The position numbers and the translations under genes are program-made. The notes beneath the pieces are model-generated. The model had not been told where the DNA came from and searched no databases. It saw only the letters and a list, made by a program, of their open reading frames with translations. DNA of 43,564 nt, from positions 1 to 43,564 of the forward strand of contig PUMM01000184.1 in assembly GCA_003551365.1 (NCBI GenBank). The letters run 5' to 3'. Positions 32,973-41,520 of the stretch are shown piece by piece (the first letter of the stretch is position 1; each line of letters starts with the position of its first letter). This DNA comes from Clostridia bacterium. Its GTDB lineage: Bacteria > Bacillota > Sulfobacillia > SLMV01.

Positions 32973-34199
32973 TCACCGGCCCACAGCTCTCACCCGCGCA
33001 CCGTCTGTCAGTTCAGCGGGCGGGTTGACCACGACGGATTCGCCCTTCCCCACCCCGGAGGCGACCACCACCTGATCATCGCCCTCCAGCCGCAGGGAAA
33101 TCTCCGTCAGATGCGCGCGCTCGTCCCGGATGATGAAAGCGTGATCCACTCCTTCCAGCTGGAATACGGCATCGCGGTCCATAACCACACCGGCAGCCTC
33201 ATCCACCACCACATCCACATCGGTCGGATATCCGGGGCGGACTCCCGCGGGGATCTCATCCGGCCGAATCTCTATGGGCACCCGGCGCTGCCGCACCCCC
33301 AGCTCGGAGACTTTCTCTACCGCATGGGGGTGAACTCGGGTCACCGAACCGGTGGCCTCCTCACCACCCAGGGCCTCCCCCGTCATTACCGCCCGGGCAC
33401 CGGGGGTGACCTCCCGGGCATCGGCAGCTATCAGATCCACCTCGACCTTCATGTCTGCACCGTGCAGCAACACCACGGGAGTGCCGGGGGAAATCACCTC
33501 CCCCTCCTCCACCGGAACTTCCGCCACCGACATATCGCGGGGGGAACGAATCTCGTGTTCGGAGATCTTTCGCTCCAGATCCTCGATCCGCGCGGTCAGA
33601 ACCGCAACCCGGCGCCGGCGTGTCTGCAGAAGATCCTTTTCGCCCTCCAATTCGGCGACTGCCGCGCGGGCCCGCTCCAGTTCGGATTCGGCGGAAGATA
33701 CGGCCAGCTCGGCCTTGCGGTATTCGTTCTTCGGGGCCGCCCCCGCCTCATACAGCTCGCGCAGGGTCTCTGCATCGTGCTCTGCCTCGTGCAGATTCTC
33801 CTCGGCCAGCTCGGCCGTCCGCCCGGCGCTCCGCAGCTGGGGCGGCAGGTTCCGCTCCGCAGTCGCTATCTCCTCGCGCAGGATAGTCCGCTCGGAAATC
33901 AGCTCTTCCCTCTGCACCTGCAGGTCGGAAGCATCGCCGCGCACCAGAACCTGATCCTCCTCCACCTCATCTCCCTCTTCTACGTGCACCTCACTCAACG
34001 TCATCCCGTGCACGGAAACCACCTTGCGCTCCTCATCGGCGGTGAAGTAGCCGGTGGTGCCCACCAGGCGCTGAACCGCACCCTCTCCGGCCATATCGAC
34101 CTCCACGACAATGGCACCGTAATGATTCCATGCGATCGCCCCGGCTGCACCGGCTATAACCAGCACCACAACAATGAGCGCCACCTTCCATCGCATCAT
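32973..34199 (-). CDS. HlyD/RND-type membrane fusion protein (periplasmic adaptor)
   Basis: This 408-residue protein has one N-terminal membrane anchor (about 4-24). A lipoyl-like barrel half (GMTLSEVHVEEGDEVEEDQVLVRGD, about 65-92) is followed by a long coiled-coil hairpin (about 95-220, Glu/Arg/Leu-rich) and the second half (EHEIRSPRDMSVAEVPVEEGEVISPGTPVVLL). A beta-barrel region follows, with GARAVMTGEA. It bridges the FtsX-type permease to the TolC channel, as in MacAB-TolC systems. The ribosome site GAGGAGG and its ATG start overlap the region just after the permease stop (10-nt gap), supporting one transcript. Confidence 0.92.
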   Translation of the reverse strand: MMRWKVALIVVVLVIAGAAGAIAWNHYGAIVVEVDMAGEGAVQRLVGTTGYFTADEERKVVSVHGMTLSEVHVEEGDEVEEDQVLVRGDASDLQVQREELISERTILREEIATAERNLPPQLRSAGRTAELAEENLHEAEHDAETLRELYEAGAAPKNEYRKAELAVSSAESELERARAAVAELEGEKDLLQTRRRRVAVLTARIEDLERKISEHEIRSPRDMSVAEVPVEEGEVISPGTPVVLLHGADMKVEVDLIAADAREVTPGARAVMTGEALGGEEATGSVTRVHPHAVEKVSELGVRQRRVPIEIRPDEIPAGVRPGYPTDVDVVVDEAAGVVMDRDAVFQLEGVDHAFIIRDERAHLTEISLRLEGDDQVVVASGVGKGESVVVNPPAELTDGARVRAVGR

Positions 34200-34209
34200 C
34201 CATTCCTCC

Positions 34210-36558
34210 TCACGTCATACGGGTGGACAGCGCCTCCAGCAAATTGAGGCTGCGCACCCTGGCCCGTACCGCGTACATGACTATTAGAATATAAATGACC
34301 ACCAGAACCGTCGTCACTGCGTAGGAGGCGGGATGAAACACCTCCGGCAGGTAAAACAGGTCGGTCTGAAATGCCTGGGAAACGCCCAATGTCAGCACCC
34401 TTCCCAGTGGAATGCCCAGCAAGAGTCCAAGGATGGAGGCGAGGATATTCTCCCTGCGCAGCACTTCATACACCTGATCGCGCCCGTAGCCGAGCACGCG
34501 CATGGAGGCGAATTCCCGGGTCCGCTCCGATATGCTCACCGCCGTGGTGTTGAACAGTATGGCAAAACCCAGCACGCCACCAATTATGACCATTAGGGAG
34601 TACATGGCCACCATCATATCCATGTACTCAGAAAAAGCATCCTGGACGTCAGTGGAGGAAAAGACCGAGCTGACATTGCCGACCTTCGCCAGTTCACCCC
34701 GCACATTCCCTCCCCCCTGCATGAGCACTCCGGTGTAGGTGGAGGGGGTGCGGAGCAATCTGTCCATCTGATCGAGAGAGACGTATATTCCCGATCCCAG
34801 GTACTGGCTCACCACCGCCGCTACCGGCAGAGTTCGCTCCTCCTCTTCGCGGGCATAGGAGGACAGCACCAGCTCGTCGCCCGCCCCCACTCCGAGATTG
34901 TCGGCCAGATGGCGGGAAACCAGGGCACCGGACGCGGGAACGGCAATGCGCTGTCCGCGCGCGTTCTCGAACCTCTGCAGCTGCGATCCCCGGATCAACC
35001 CCCGCACCACTGCGGTCTCCTCGCGCCAGCCGTGCGTCGCCCGAAACGGATATTCAGCAAAGGGCTCCATAAAATCATAATCCACCAGGTCCCCCAGCTG
35101 CTCCACGCCCTCCGGACCCACGGGCTCGTGAAAGTTGATGGAGTAATCGTACACCTCGAACTCGCCAAACTGCTGTATGAACATGACATCTATGACCGAA
35201 AGCATGTAAAAGGGCATGAGTACCACGACGAAGGTGAAGGCCACACCCATGACTGAAAGGGCAAAGCGTTTCTTGTTGCGCAGGATCTGCCGCAGCACCA
35301 GCTTCCACGAAAAGGATATACGCTCCCATAACCCCGGCAAAAACACCTCCAGCAGGTTCTTGCGCCCGGGGGGAGGAGCCTCGGGTCGCATGGCATCGGC
35401 CGGCACGATGCCCAGCACCCCCCGCGCCGCCCACAGGGCCGTACCACCGCAGAACACCAGGGTGAGCAGGATCCCCCACAGCAAGAGCGACCAGTCGGTG
35501 CGCAGCTCCATGAGCGGAACGGCAAAAAACTCCATGAGCAGTCCGGTGAGGTAAGGCACCACTATGTGGCCGACGGCCATGCCCGCCCCGGCCCCCACCG
35601 CTCCCATGGCCAGAGCATACTTCAGGTAGTGACCGAGGATGGCCCGGTTATCGTAACCCATGGCCTTGAGAACCCCGATCACCGTGCGATCGGCCTCCAC
35701 CAGCCGCATTATCAACATGTATATGACCGCGGCGGCGATACCGAGAAATACCACCGGAATCATGAGCGATACCTGTTCGATGCTCTCCAGCTCAATATCC
35801 ACCATGAAGTGGCTCAGCTGGTCCTCCCGGGTTATGACCGACCGCAGCCCCCGCCCCTCCAGCTCCTCCTCCACCCGATCCCGGGCTTCCTCGTGCTCTA
35901 CCCCATCTGAAACGCGGAATACCGCATCATTGACCTGTCCGGGCATGCCCAGAAGATCGCCCAGAAGATCCTGGTGGGCAAATCCCACGCCGAAAATCTC
36001 ATCATCCGGCATCATGGTCTGGATATCCGGTACCGCATAGGTGAACTCGGGGCTGTCCACGAGCCCGCTTATGGTGAAGGCGACCATTTCACCGTCAATG
36101 ACCAGATCTATCTCATCGCCAACGGACAGACCATGTGCGTGGGCAAAGCGGGCCAGAAGCGCCACCTGACGGCGCCCGGGGCGATCCGGCAGGCGCCCAT
36201 CATGCACGTAGGGGATATTGATGCCCGGCTCCTCCGGCAGTCCCACCAGGCGCAGCGTGGGGTGGAGGTCTTCCATGTCCACCCCCACATCCCGCACTAT
36301 GCGCCCTTGCACCGCATCGATCTCCGGGAGGTGGTCCAGCCGCTCGATCTCCGCCCCCGCCTGCGGGGCAAACTCGGCAAACAGATGGGCAAATACCTGA
36401 TTGCGATAGTATTCATGCACTGAATGACCAAAGTTCTGGGCAGTGTTGGACATGATTATGAAGGAGGCGATCCCCATGGCTATAACCACGGTGACCGCGG
36501 CAAACTGCAGCCACGATCGGCGGATATTTCGCACCAGACGTCGGTCCAGCGTCCGCAT
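34210..36558 (-). CDS. FtsX-like/MacB-type ABC permease with two FtsX domains
   Basis: This 782-residue inner-membrane protein has a short basic N-terminus, a first TM helix (about 18-36), a large periplasmic domain (about 37-265), three helices forming FtsX domain 1 (about 270-380) and a linker. A second TM (about 425-445), second periplasmic domain (about 450-655) and FtsX domain 2 (about 665-770, NTTAVSISERTREFASMRVLGYG) follow. Such paired-FtsX permeases act as mechanotransmission or lipid/peptide exporters (MacB, LolCE, lipoprotein or antimicrobial-peptide efflux). ATG 36558 overlaps the stop of the ATPase gene as TGATG, so translation is coupled. The substrate is unknown; the HlyD and TolC partners downstream point to export across the outer membrane. 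Confidence 0.92.
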   Translation of the reverse strand: MRTLDRRLVRNIRRSWLQFAAVTVVIAMGIASFIIMSNTAQNFGHSVHEYYRNQVFAHLFAEFAPQAGAEIERLDHLPEIDAVQGRIVRDVGVDMEDLHPTLRLVGLPEEPGINIPYVHDGRLPDRPGRRQVALLARFAHAHGLSVGDEIDLVIDGEMVAFTISGLVDSPEFTYAVPDIQTMMPDDEIFGVGFAHQDLLGDLLGMPGQVNDAVFRVSDGVEHEEARDRVEEELEGRGLRSVITREDQLSHFMVDIELESIEQVSLMIPVVFLGIAAAVIYMLIMRLVEADRTVIGVLKAMGYDNRAILGHYLKYALAMGAVGAGAGMAVGHIVVPYLTGLLMEFFAVPLMELRTDWSLLLWGILLTLVFCGGTALWAARGVLGIVPADAMRPEAPPPGRKNLLEVFLPGLWERISFSWKLVLRQILRNKKRFALSVMGVAFTFVVVLMPFYMLSVIDVMFIQQFGEFEVYDYSINFHEPVGPEGVEQLGDLVDYDFMEPFAEYPFRATHGWREETAVVRGLIRGSQLQRFENARGQRIAVPASGALVSRHLADNLGVGAGDELVLSSYAREEEERTLPVAAVVSQYLGSGIYVSLDQMDRLLRTPSTYTGVLMQGGGNVRGELAKVGNVSSVFSSTDVQDAFSEYMDMMVAMYSLMVIIGGVLGFAILFNTTAVSISERTREFASMRVLGYGRDQVYEVLRRENILASILGLLLGIPLGRVLTLGVSQAFQTDLFYLPEVFHPASYAVTTVLVVIYILIVMYAVRARVRSLNLLEALSTRMT

Positions 36559-37265
36559 CACCACACGATCCTCTCCGCCGGCACCGGCTCCTCGTTCTCG
36601 CGGGTCTCCACAATATCACCGCTGCGCATGCGGAAGACTCTGTCGCCCATATCGGCGACAGCCAGGTTGTGCGTGATTATGACCACGGTGGTGCCGTAGT
36701 CCTGATTCAGATCCCGCAGAAGGCCCAGTATCTTGATCCCCGTCTCGTAATCCAGAGCCCCGGTGGGCTCATCGCACAACAGCAGTCCCGGGTTCTTGGC
36801 CAGCGCCCGGGCAATGGCGACGCGCTGCTGCTCACCCCCGGACATCTGCGAGGGGAAGTGCCCGGCCCTGTCGCTCAGCCCCACCCGCGCGAGGACCTCC
36901 TCGATGGGCAGGGGCTCGGGGACCAGTTCTGTGGCCAGCTCCACGTTCTCGCGCGCGGTGAGGGCGGACATCAGATTGTACAGCTGAAACACGAAGCCAA
37001 TCTCATCGCGCCGGTACCTGGTCAGCTCGGACTCAGACAGGGTGCTCAGGTCGCGTCCCTGATAGTACACGCGGCCGGAGGTCGCAACATCCATCCCCCC
37101 GAGAATGTTCAGAAGGGTGCTCTTTCCCGAGCCGCTCGGCCCAACAATGACCACAAACTCCCCGCTGCGCACGTGCAGGGACACTCCATGCAGAGCCTGC
37201 ACCCGCACCTCTCCCTGGTGGTACACCTTGTGCAGGTCCTCCGCCTCGAGGATCACCTCAGACAT
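36558..37265 (-). CDS. ABC transporter ATPase, MacB/LolD type
   Basis: This 235-residue cytoplasmic ATPase has every expected motif: Walker [10 protein letters not shown] (42-50), Q-loop Gln94 in FVFQLYNLM, signature [15 protein letters not shown] (141-155), Walker [13 protein letters not shown] (161-172) and H-loop His199 in ITHN. The subgroup is that of LolD, MacB-N and FtsE-type ATPases. It powers the paired-FtsX permease encoded directly downstream. The start ATG 37265 overlaps the stop of tetR as TGATG; the GTG one codon upstream (37268) is less likely. The operon order tetR, ATPase, permease, HlyD, TolC puts all parts of a tripartite exporter under one repressor. Confidence 0.95.
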   Translation of the reverse strand: MSEVILEAEDLHKVYHQGEVRVQALHGVSLHVRSGEFVVIVGPSGSGKSTLLNILGGMDVATSGRVYYQGRDLSTLSESELTRYRRDEIGFVFQLYNLMSALTARENVELATELVPEPLPIEEVLARVGLSDRAGHFPSQMSGGEQQRVAIARALAKNPGLLLCDEPTGALDYETGIKILGLLRDLNQDYGTTVVIITHNLAVADMGDRVFRMRSGDIVETRENEEPVPAERIVW

Positions 37266-37951
37266 CACTCATCCCCCGCCCCGTCAGTCACACCGAGTTC
37301 TTCCCCGGAGGCACCGGCCATTCCATACATGAGAAAGTCAGTCATGTCGTCGACGAGATGCTCGCCGGGAATCACCCGCAAGCCCGCAGGGGACCGCAGG
37401 TTTTCATCCTGCAGCAGACGCAGCATGCTCTGAATTCCCCACATCCCCATGACCTGGCCCAGCAGTATGAGGAATGCACTGCGCGGGGGAGGACGCCGCA
37501 CCACCTCTTCCCGGCGCAACCAGCGGTGCGCACTCTTGAGGTCCTCCCGCTGTTCGTCGAGCGCATCGAAATACATCTGCGCCACCTCGGCAGAGTGCGG
37601 CAGCTCCCCGAAGAGGATCTTGAACTCCTCGTGGTAGCGGGCGAACATGTCCAGGCGGCCCCGGATTCCCTTCCGCACCTCTTCCCACAGCTCCGCCTCA
37701 CTCATCCCACAGCGTAACGGCATGGATTCTGCGGCCATGCGGGCGATCTGGTCGAACACCGGGGTGAGGCAGTGCAGGAGTATTTCGTCCTTGCTGGCGA
37801 AGTGACGGTAGATGGCTCCCTCGGAAATGCCCGCCAGCTGGGCGATCTCCGCGATGGTGGCTTCACCGAATCCCTTCTCGGCAAATTTCTCGGTTGCAGC
37901 GGCTATGATGCGCTCTCGCGTCTCTCTCCCGCGGTCCCCTGCTGCTGACAA
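37265..37951 (-). CDS. TetR/AcrR-family transcriptional repressor
   Basis: This 228-residue protein has an N-terminal DNA-binding domain (about 8-56) of TetR type: RETRERIIAAATEKFAEKGF, IAEIAQLAGISEGAIYRHFASKDEIL. The C-terminal all-helical region senses ligand. TTG 37951 was chosen because GGAGG lies 8 nt upstream and it falls downstream of the promoter and candidate operator; the frame is open to 38017, but that would put the start inside the -35 box. It probably represses itself and the whole efflux operon by binding the GTGA-N4-TCAC repeat at 37972-37983, which overlaps the predicted transcription start. The inducer is unknown. Confidence 0.88.
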   Translation of the reverse strand: MSAAGDRGRETRERIIAAATEKFAEKGFGEATIAEIAQLAGISEGAIYRHFASKDEILLHCLTPVFDQIARMAAESMPLRCGMSEAELWEEVRKGIRGRLDMFARYHEEFKILFGELPHSAEVAQMYFDALDEQREDLKSAHRWLRREEVVRRPPPRSAFLILLGQVMGMWGIQSMLRLLQDENLRSPAGLRVIPGEHLVDDMTDFLMYGMAGASGEELGVTDGAGDE

Positions 37952-37971
37952 GCTGCTCGCCTCCTCCGTTA

Positions 37972-37983
37972 GTGAATGCTCAC
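37972..37983. promoter_or_regulatory. Candidate TetR operator GTGA-N4-TCAC
   Basis: The inverted repeat GTGAATGCTCAC overlaps the predicted start (about 37981) of the efflux-operon promoter. Its extension TTAGTGA and TCACCCA is partly symmetric. Its place immediately before tetR suggests autoregulation. Confidence 0.5.
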
Positions 37984-37987
37984 CCAC

Positions 37988-38017
37988 ATTATCGCCGCCC
38001 CGGTCACTGCAAGTCAA
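37988..38017 (-). promoter_or_regulatory. Promoter of the tetR-efflux operon
   Basis: On the minus strand, TTGACT (38017-38012), an 18-nt spacer and GATAAT (37993-37988) form a good sigma-A type promoter. The predicted leader before the TTG at 37951 is about 30 nt. Confidence 0.65.
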
Positions 38018-38089
38018 TCACCCGGGACACTGCAGCGAAGCGTAGCGCAGCATCGCGAGCGCCGCGGATGGAAATACCGGGTTCACCGG

Positions 38090-38117
38090 TAAAAAAACGC
38101 AGGGGAGGTCACGATAA
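38090..38117 (+). promoter_or_regulatory. Candidate sigma-28 (SigD/FliA) promoter for the chemoreceptor gene
   Basis: TAAA (38090-38093), 16 nt, then CACGATAA (38110-38117) resembles the flagellar consensus TAAA-N15-GCCGATAA, with the CGATAA core intact and the spacer one base longer. A chemoreceptor gene downstream is the expected target class. The predicted leader is about 235 nt. Confidence 0.5.
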
Positions 38118-38149
38118 TTACTTGTGAAGGAGAGAACTTTAAAAGGGGG

Positions 38150-38322
38150 GACACTCAGAGGCACTGGGGTGATCGGGTAGACACCTCAGATGGTGCTTCG
38201 GCCATCAGACCACCCGATATGGGATGCAGATGAGTCCGAAAGACACTGTCGACCGGGCGTGGCTACGTACGACAGCCACTGCGGCACGTAGTCGACCCTT
38301 ACCCATGCGGTACTACCTCGCA
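38150..38322 (+). promoter_or_regulatory. Structured 5' leader of the chemoreceptor gene, possible pseudoknot or riboswitch
   Basis: CTGGGGTG (38164-38171) pairs with CACCTCAG (38182-38189), 8 bp with one G-U. The 10-nt loop contains ATCGGGT (38172-38178), which pairs perfectly with ACCCGAT (38212-38218): an H-type pseudoknot or two alternative helices. Between them is a GATG/CATC hairpin capped by GC-TTCG-GC (38189-38206). Downstream, GTCGAC (38248-38253) pairs with 38291-38296, enclosing GTGGCT (38259-38264) with AGCCAC (38274-38279). CTACGT (38263-38268) could instead pair with ACGTAG (38286-38291). No known family was recognised; the cyclic di-GMP riboswitch core motifs are absent. Confidence 0.45.
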
Positions 38323-38360
38323 GTAAGCAAAACCACAATCGACACTAGAAGGAGGCAGCT

Positions 38361-40646
38361 ATGAAAAGTTTCCTGGGTGGATTCAAAAAATCACTGTCGC
38401 GCAAGCTGGTGGCCATGTTCCTGCTCTTCGGTCTGTTGCCGGCAGTGGGTATAGGAATTTTTAGCTACATAAATGGGGCGGACAATATCGAACAGGAAGT
38501 CTTTGATAAACTCAACATGTATGCCGCCTCGACAGACGAAGAGCTGGAAATGTACTTCGAGGAAAGGGAAGGCGATGGGGTGGTCTTCGCCAGTACCCAG
38601 GACGTATACGGGAGCCTCAACCTATTGCGCGATGCCGGCTGGGATACCAGAGATCCCGATTGGCTCGAGCAGCAGGATAGTCTGCAGGCTCTCGCTGAGA
38701 CGGTCGCAGAAGAATACGGATATGACCAGCTGTTCCTGTCCACTCCGGACGGCGAAATAGTATTCGACTCTGAGGGTGAAACCGTGGGCGCGGACGTATC
38801 AGATCGCGACTACGTGCAGGGCGCACTGGAGGGTGAGGTGACCTGGTCAGAGATGTTCTATTCTGACATCATCCACGAAAACTGTCTGGTGCTGTCCGTG
38901 CCCGTGCGGGAGGAAGGGCACACGGGAGATATCATCGGCACGGCCAACCTGGTGATGGATCAGGGCGGCGTGGACGCTGCTGTGCACGACGGATTGGGAC
39001 AGCTGGGAGATACAGCCGATGCCTATCTGGTCGATGCGGATGGGTTACTCCTCACCAACACCCGGCTGGGAGATTACACAGAGGGCGCGGCTCTGCAGGA
39101 GTCCATCGACACACATGCCACACAGACCCTGGCGGGCCCCATACGCTCAGCTAACTGGGAATTCGCCCAGCAGGACGAATACCCTGAATATCGCGGCGAG
39201 GAAGTCCTCGGTCAGATGGAAGTTACCCGCCTGGGAGATGAACCCGTCGGCCTGGTGGTGGAAATAGACCACGCAGAGGCCTTCGCGGGCGTGGCCGGGC
39301 TGCAAACAGGAATAATAACCTCCGTAATACTGGTGGGGGCGGTAATCGCGGGAGCCGGCGCCTACATGGGTCGCGGCATCGTCCGGCCCATCGCCACAGT
39401 GGGTGACCAGCTGGCTGAGCTGGCCGAGGGAGGCGGCGATCTCACCAAAACCCTGCAGGTGCAGGGCGAGGATGAAGTGGGACGTCTGGCCGAAAGCTTC
39501 AACGCCTTCCTCAAGAAAATTGAGGACATTGTCATATCCGTCACCGACTCGACCATGAAAGCCAACAGCTCCCTCAGTGGGGTAGTGAAATCGGCAGACC
39601 AGGGGCTGGAGCACACCAACACTCTCGCCGGGGCAGCGGAGAGCCTGCGCAGTGCCGCCGAGCATCAGCACGAAAACACCAATGAAGCCGCCTCCAACAG
39701 CCGGCAGGTCTCCGAGGGCGTCGAGCAGGTGGCCGAAGGGGCGCAGGAGCAGGCCACCAGCATCGAGGACGCCCAGAATCTGGTGCACAACATGACTGAA
39801 GAGATCGCCGGCAACCTCGAACAGCTGCAGAGGACTGACGAACTGGCTACCACCACCCGCCAGCAGGCCGGCGAGGGCGCATCCGCGGTGGATCAGGTCA
39901 ACACTGCGGTGGGACAGCTGAGCAGTACGGCAGAAGAGACCAACTCCACCATGGACGAGCTGAAGGAGTCCTCCGAGGAGATCGGTCGGATCACGGAGAT
40001 GATATCGGAAATCTCCAACCAGACCAATCTGCTGGCCCTCAATGCCGCCATAGAGGCAGTGCGGGCCGGTGAGGCCGGCAAGGGCTTCACCGTACTGGCC
40101 GAGGAGATCCGCAGCCTGGCCGAGCGGGCCGAGCAGGCTACGGCAGAAATAGCCACCATCACCGACTCCATGCAGGAATCCATCAACAGTGCCGTGGAGG
40201 GTACCGACCAGTCCATCGAGGCCATAGCGCACACGGCAGAGAGCACCAGCAGTGCCGATGAACTCATCGCCAGCATGAGTCAGGCGGCAGACCAGACCAA
40301 AGAAGCCACCAGGACTCTGCAGGATTCCTTCGAGAAGCTGAATGAGGACATGGAGAAGGTGACGTCCTCCATGCAGTCAGTGTCCAGTGTGGTGGAGGAA
40401 AACACCGCGTCCACCGAAGAGATGGCCGCCGGCAGCCAGGAAGTTGCCGCCGCCATGGATCAGATCAGCGAAGTGGCCGACGACACCAGCAACAACGCCA
40501 GCGAACTGAGCGGTCTGGCAGAAGAACAGCAGAAGCTCATGCAGCACGTTTCCTCGGGAGCCGAGGAGACTGCCTCAGTCGCCGGGCAGATAGAAGAGCT
40601 GCTCGCACAGTTTGAGACCAGCGCCAGCGGGCAAAAGCAGAGCTGA
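38361..40646 (+). CDS. Methyl-accepting chemotaxis protein with periplasmic dCache-type sensor
   Basis: This 761-residue chemoreceptor has TM1 at about 16-36, an acidic periplasmic double-Cache-like sensor (about 40-305, with [14 protein letters not shown] and [14 protein letters not shown] marking two PAS-like lobes), TM2 at about 317-337, HAMP (338-392) and a long cytoplasmic coiled coil. The hairpin tip that binds CheA/CheW is near 550-590 ([20 protein letters not shown], then [18 protein letters not shown]). No CheR-binding pentapeptide ends the protein. The ligand is unknown; dCache sensors often bind amino acids or organic acids. AGAAGGAGG lies 5 nt before the ATG. It is monocistronic, with a candidate flagellar sigma promoter and a long structured leader. 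Confidence 0.95.
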   Translation: MKSFLGGFKKSLSRKLVAMFLLFGLLPAVGIGIFSYINGADNIEQEVFDKLNMYAASTDEELEMYFEEREGDGVVFASTQDVYGSLNLLRDAGWDTRDPDWLEQQDSLQALAETVAEEYGYDQLFLSTPDGEIVFDSEGETVGADVSDRDYVQGALEGEVTWSEMFYSDIIHENCLVLSVPVREEGHTGDIIGTANLVMDQGGVDAAVHDGLGQLGDTADAYLVDADGLLLTNTRLGDYTEGAALQESIDTHATQTLAGPIRSANWEFAQQDEYPEYRGEEVLGQMEVTRLGDEPVGLVVEIDHAEAFAGVAGLQTGIITSVILVGAVIAGAGAYMGRGIVRPIATVGDQLAELAEGGGDLTKTLQVQGEDEVGRLAESFNAFLKKIEDIVISVTDSTMKANSSLSGVVKSADQGLEHTNTLAGAAESLRSAAEHQHENTNEAASNSRQVSEGVEQVAEGAQEQATSIEDAQNLVHNMTEEIAGNLEQLQRTDELATTTRQQAGEGASAVDQVNTAVGQLSSTAEETNSTMDELKESSEEIGRITEMISEISNQTNLLALNAAIEAVRAGEAGKGFTVLAEEIRSLAERAEQATAEIATITDSMQESINSAVEGTDQSIEAIAHTAESTSSADELIASMSQAADQTKEATRTLQDSFEKLNEDMEKVTSSMQSVSSVVEENTASTEEMAAGSQEVAAAMDQISEVADDTSNNASELSGLAEEQQKLMQHVSSGAEETASVAGQIEELLAQFETSASGQKQS

Positions 40647-40712
40647 AGCAGGACGGACGGCAGAATAATGGCATAAAATCGGCCGGCAGCGGCCGAGGCA
40701 TCACGCGGGACT

Positions 40713-40756
40713 GCGGCGGGAGATTCTGCCCCGGGGTCGGGGCGGACTCCCGCCGC
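40713..40756. terminator. Bidirectional hairpin between chemoreceptor and amidohydrolase genes
   Basis: GCGGCGGGAG (40713-40722) pairs perfectly with CTCCCGCCGC (40747-40756), enclosing a second stem GCCCC (40728-40732) with GGGGC (40739-40743). It sits in the 123-base gap between two convergent stop codons and could end both transcripts. Confidence 0.7.
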
Positions 40757-40769
40757 CGCACGTCGTCTC

Positions 40770-41486
40770 CTACAGCCGCAGCAGCGCCGCGGCATTGTCG
40801 GCAAAAACGCGGCGTCGCTGCGTCTCCGTGAGCCCGCTGACCACTACCTTCTGCATCTCCACCGAGGGATGGTGAAAGGGCACATCGGTGCCGAAAAGGA
40901 CCCTATCCTCCCCGACCTCCTCGTACGCCGCACGGATCTTGGTGTGCATGGGCATGCCCGACGTCTCCAGATATACGTTGGGGTTGTCCCGGGCGACGTC
41001 CAGTGCAGCCTGGATGTACACACCATGCCCGTGCCCCATATGTATCATTAGAAAGTCCACATCCGGATGTCGCGCCGCCAGCCGCCCTATGCTCCAGGGG
41101 AGGGAGAAAGGCGGGTGTCCGGAGTGTATGTGCACAGAAACATCCAGACGACGCGCCGCCTCGACCACCGGGTCCACCGCCTCATCGTCCGCGGGGAATG
41201 AATGCAGAAGTGGATGCAGCTTGATGGCGCAAAAATCCTCCCGCACATAGCGCTCGACTACCTCCACTGCCTGCCCGCCGGTCATAGGATTCACCCACAC
41301 CGCCGGTATCAGGCGATCGGGGTATTCCGTGGCGGCGCGCTGCACAGCGTAGTTGTCCGGAGCACATATGACGGTCTTTTCTATGCCGAATTCATCCATC
41401 TGCCCTACCAGTTCATCCGGGGTGATCCCCACGTCGAAGAACCCGCCAAAATAACCTATGTGTGCGTGGGCATCGATTACTCTCAT
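40770..41486 (-). CDS. Metal-dependent hydrolase, amidohydrolase-2 family
   Basis: This 238-residue single-domain TIM-barrel enzyme has the compact family 2 set of metal-site motifs: DAHAHIG (HxH), CAIKLHP with the Lys-His pair, VHIHSGHPP, LMIHMGHG and FGTDVPF with the catalytic Asp. Members include decarboxylases and hydrolases such as the ACMSD-like group; the substrate cannot be named. ATG 41486 was chosen because GGAGG lies about 8 nt upstream; the open frame extends to 41537 but overlaps the upstream gene. It follows the GGDEF-HD-GYP gene by 34 nt, so the two are probably co-transcribed. No signal peptide is seen. Confidence 0.9.
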   Translation of the reverse strand: MRVIDAHAHIGYFGGFFDVGITPDELVGQMDEFGIEKTVICAPDNYAVQRAATEYPDRLIPAVWVNPMTGGQAVEVVERYVREDFCAIKLHPLLHSFPADDEAVDPVVEAARRLDVSVHIHSGHPPFSLPWSIGRLAARHPDVDFLMIHMGHGHGVYIQAALDVARDNPNVYLETSGMPMHTKIRAAYEEVGEDRVLFGTDVPFHHPSVEMQKVVVSGLTETQRRRVFADNAAALLRL

Positions 41487-41520
41487 CCCGTCAACCTCCT
41501 TCCGCTTCGTGCGCGAGCCC

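Noticed and set aside
38076-38097. Hairpin TACCGG...CCGGTA followed by seven A as a terminator
   Set aside because: The A-run would be a U-run only on the minus strand, where it comes before the hairpin, not after it. The A-run is better read as part of the sigma-28 promoter.
38225-38250. Hammerhead-like string GATGAGTCCGAAAGAC
   Set aside because: The core needs CTGATGA and a real stem II before GAAA. Here the base before GATGA is A, and the CGAAA is just the loop of a GTC/GAC hairpin.
39147-40232. 361-codon open frame on the minus strand
   Set aside because: It is a mirror of the chemoreceptor coiled-coil region; the composition is an artefact of the repeated Ala/Glu/Gln codons.
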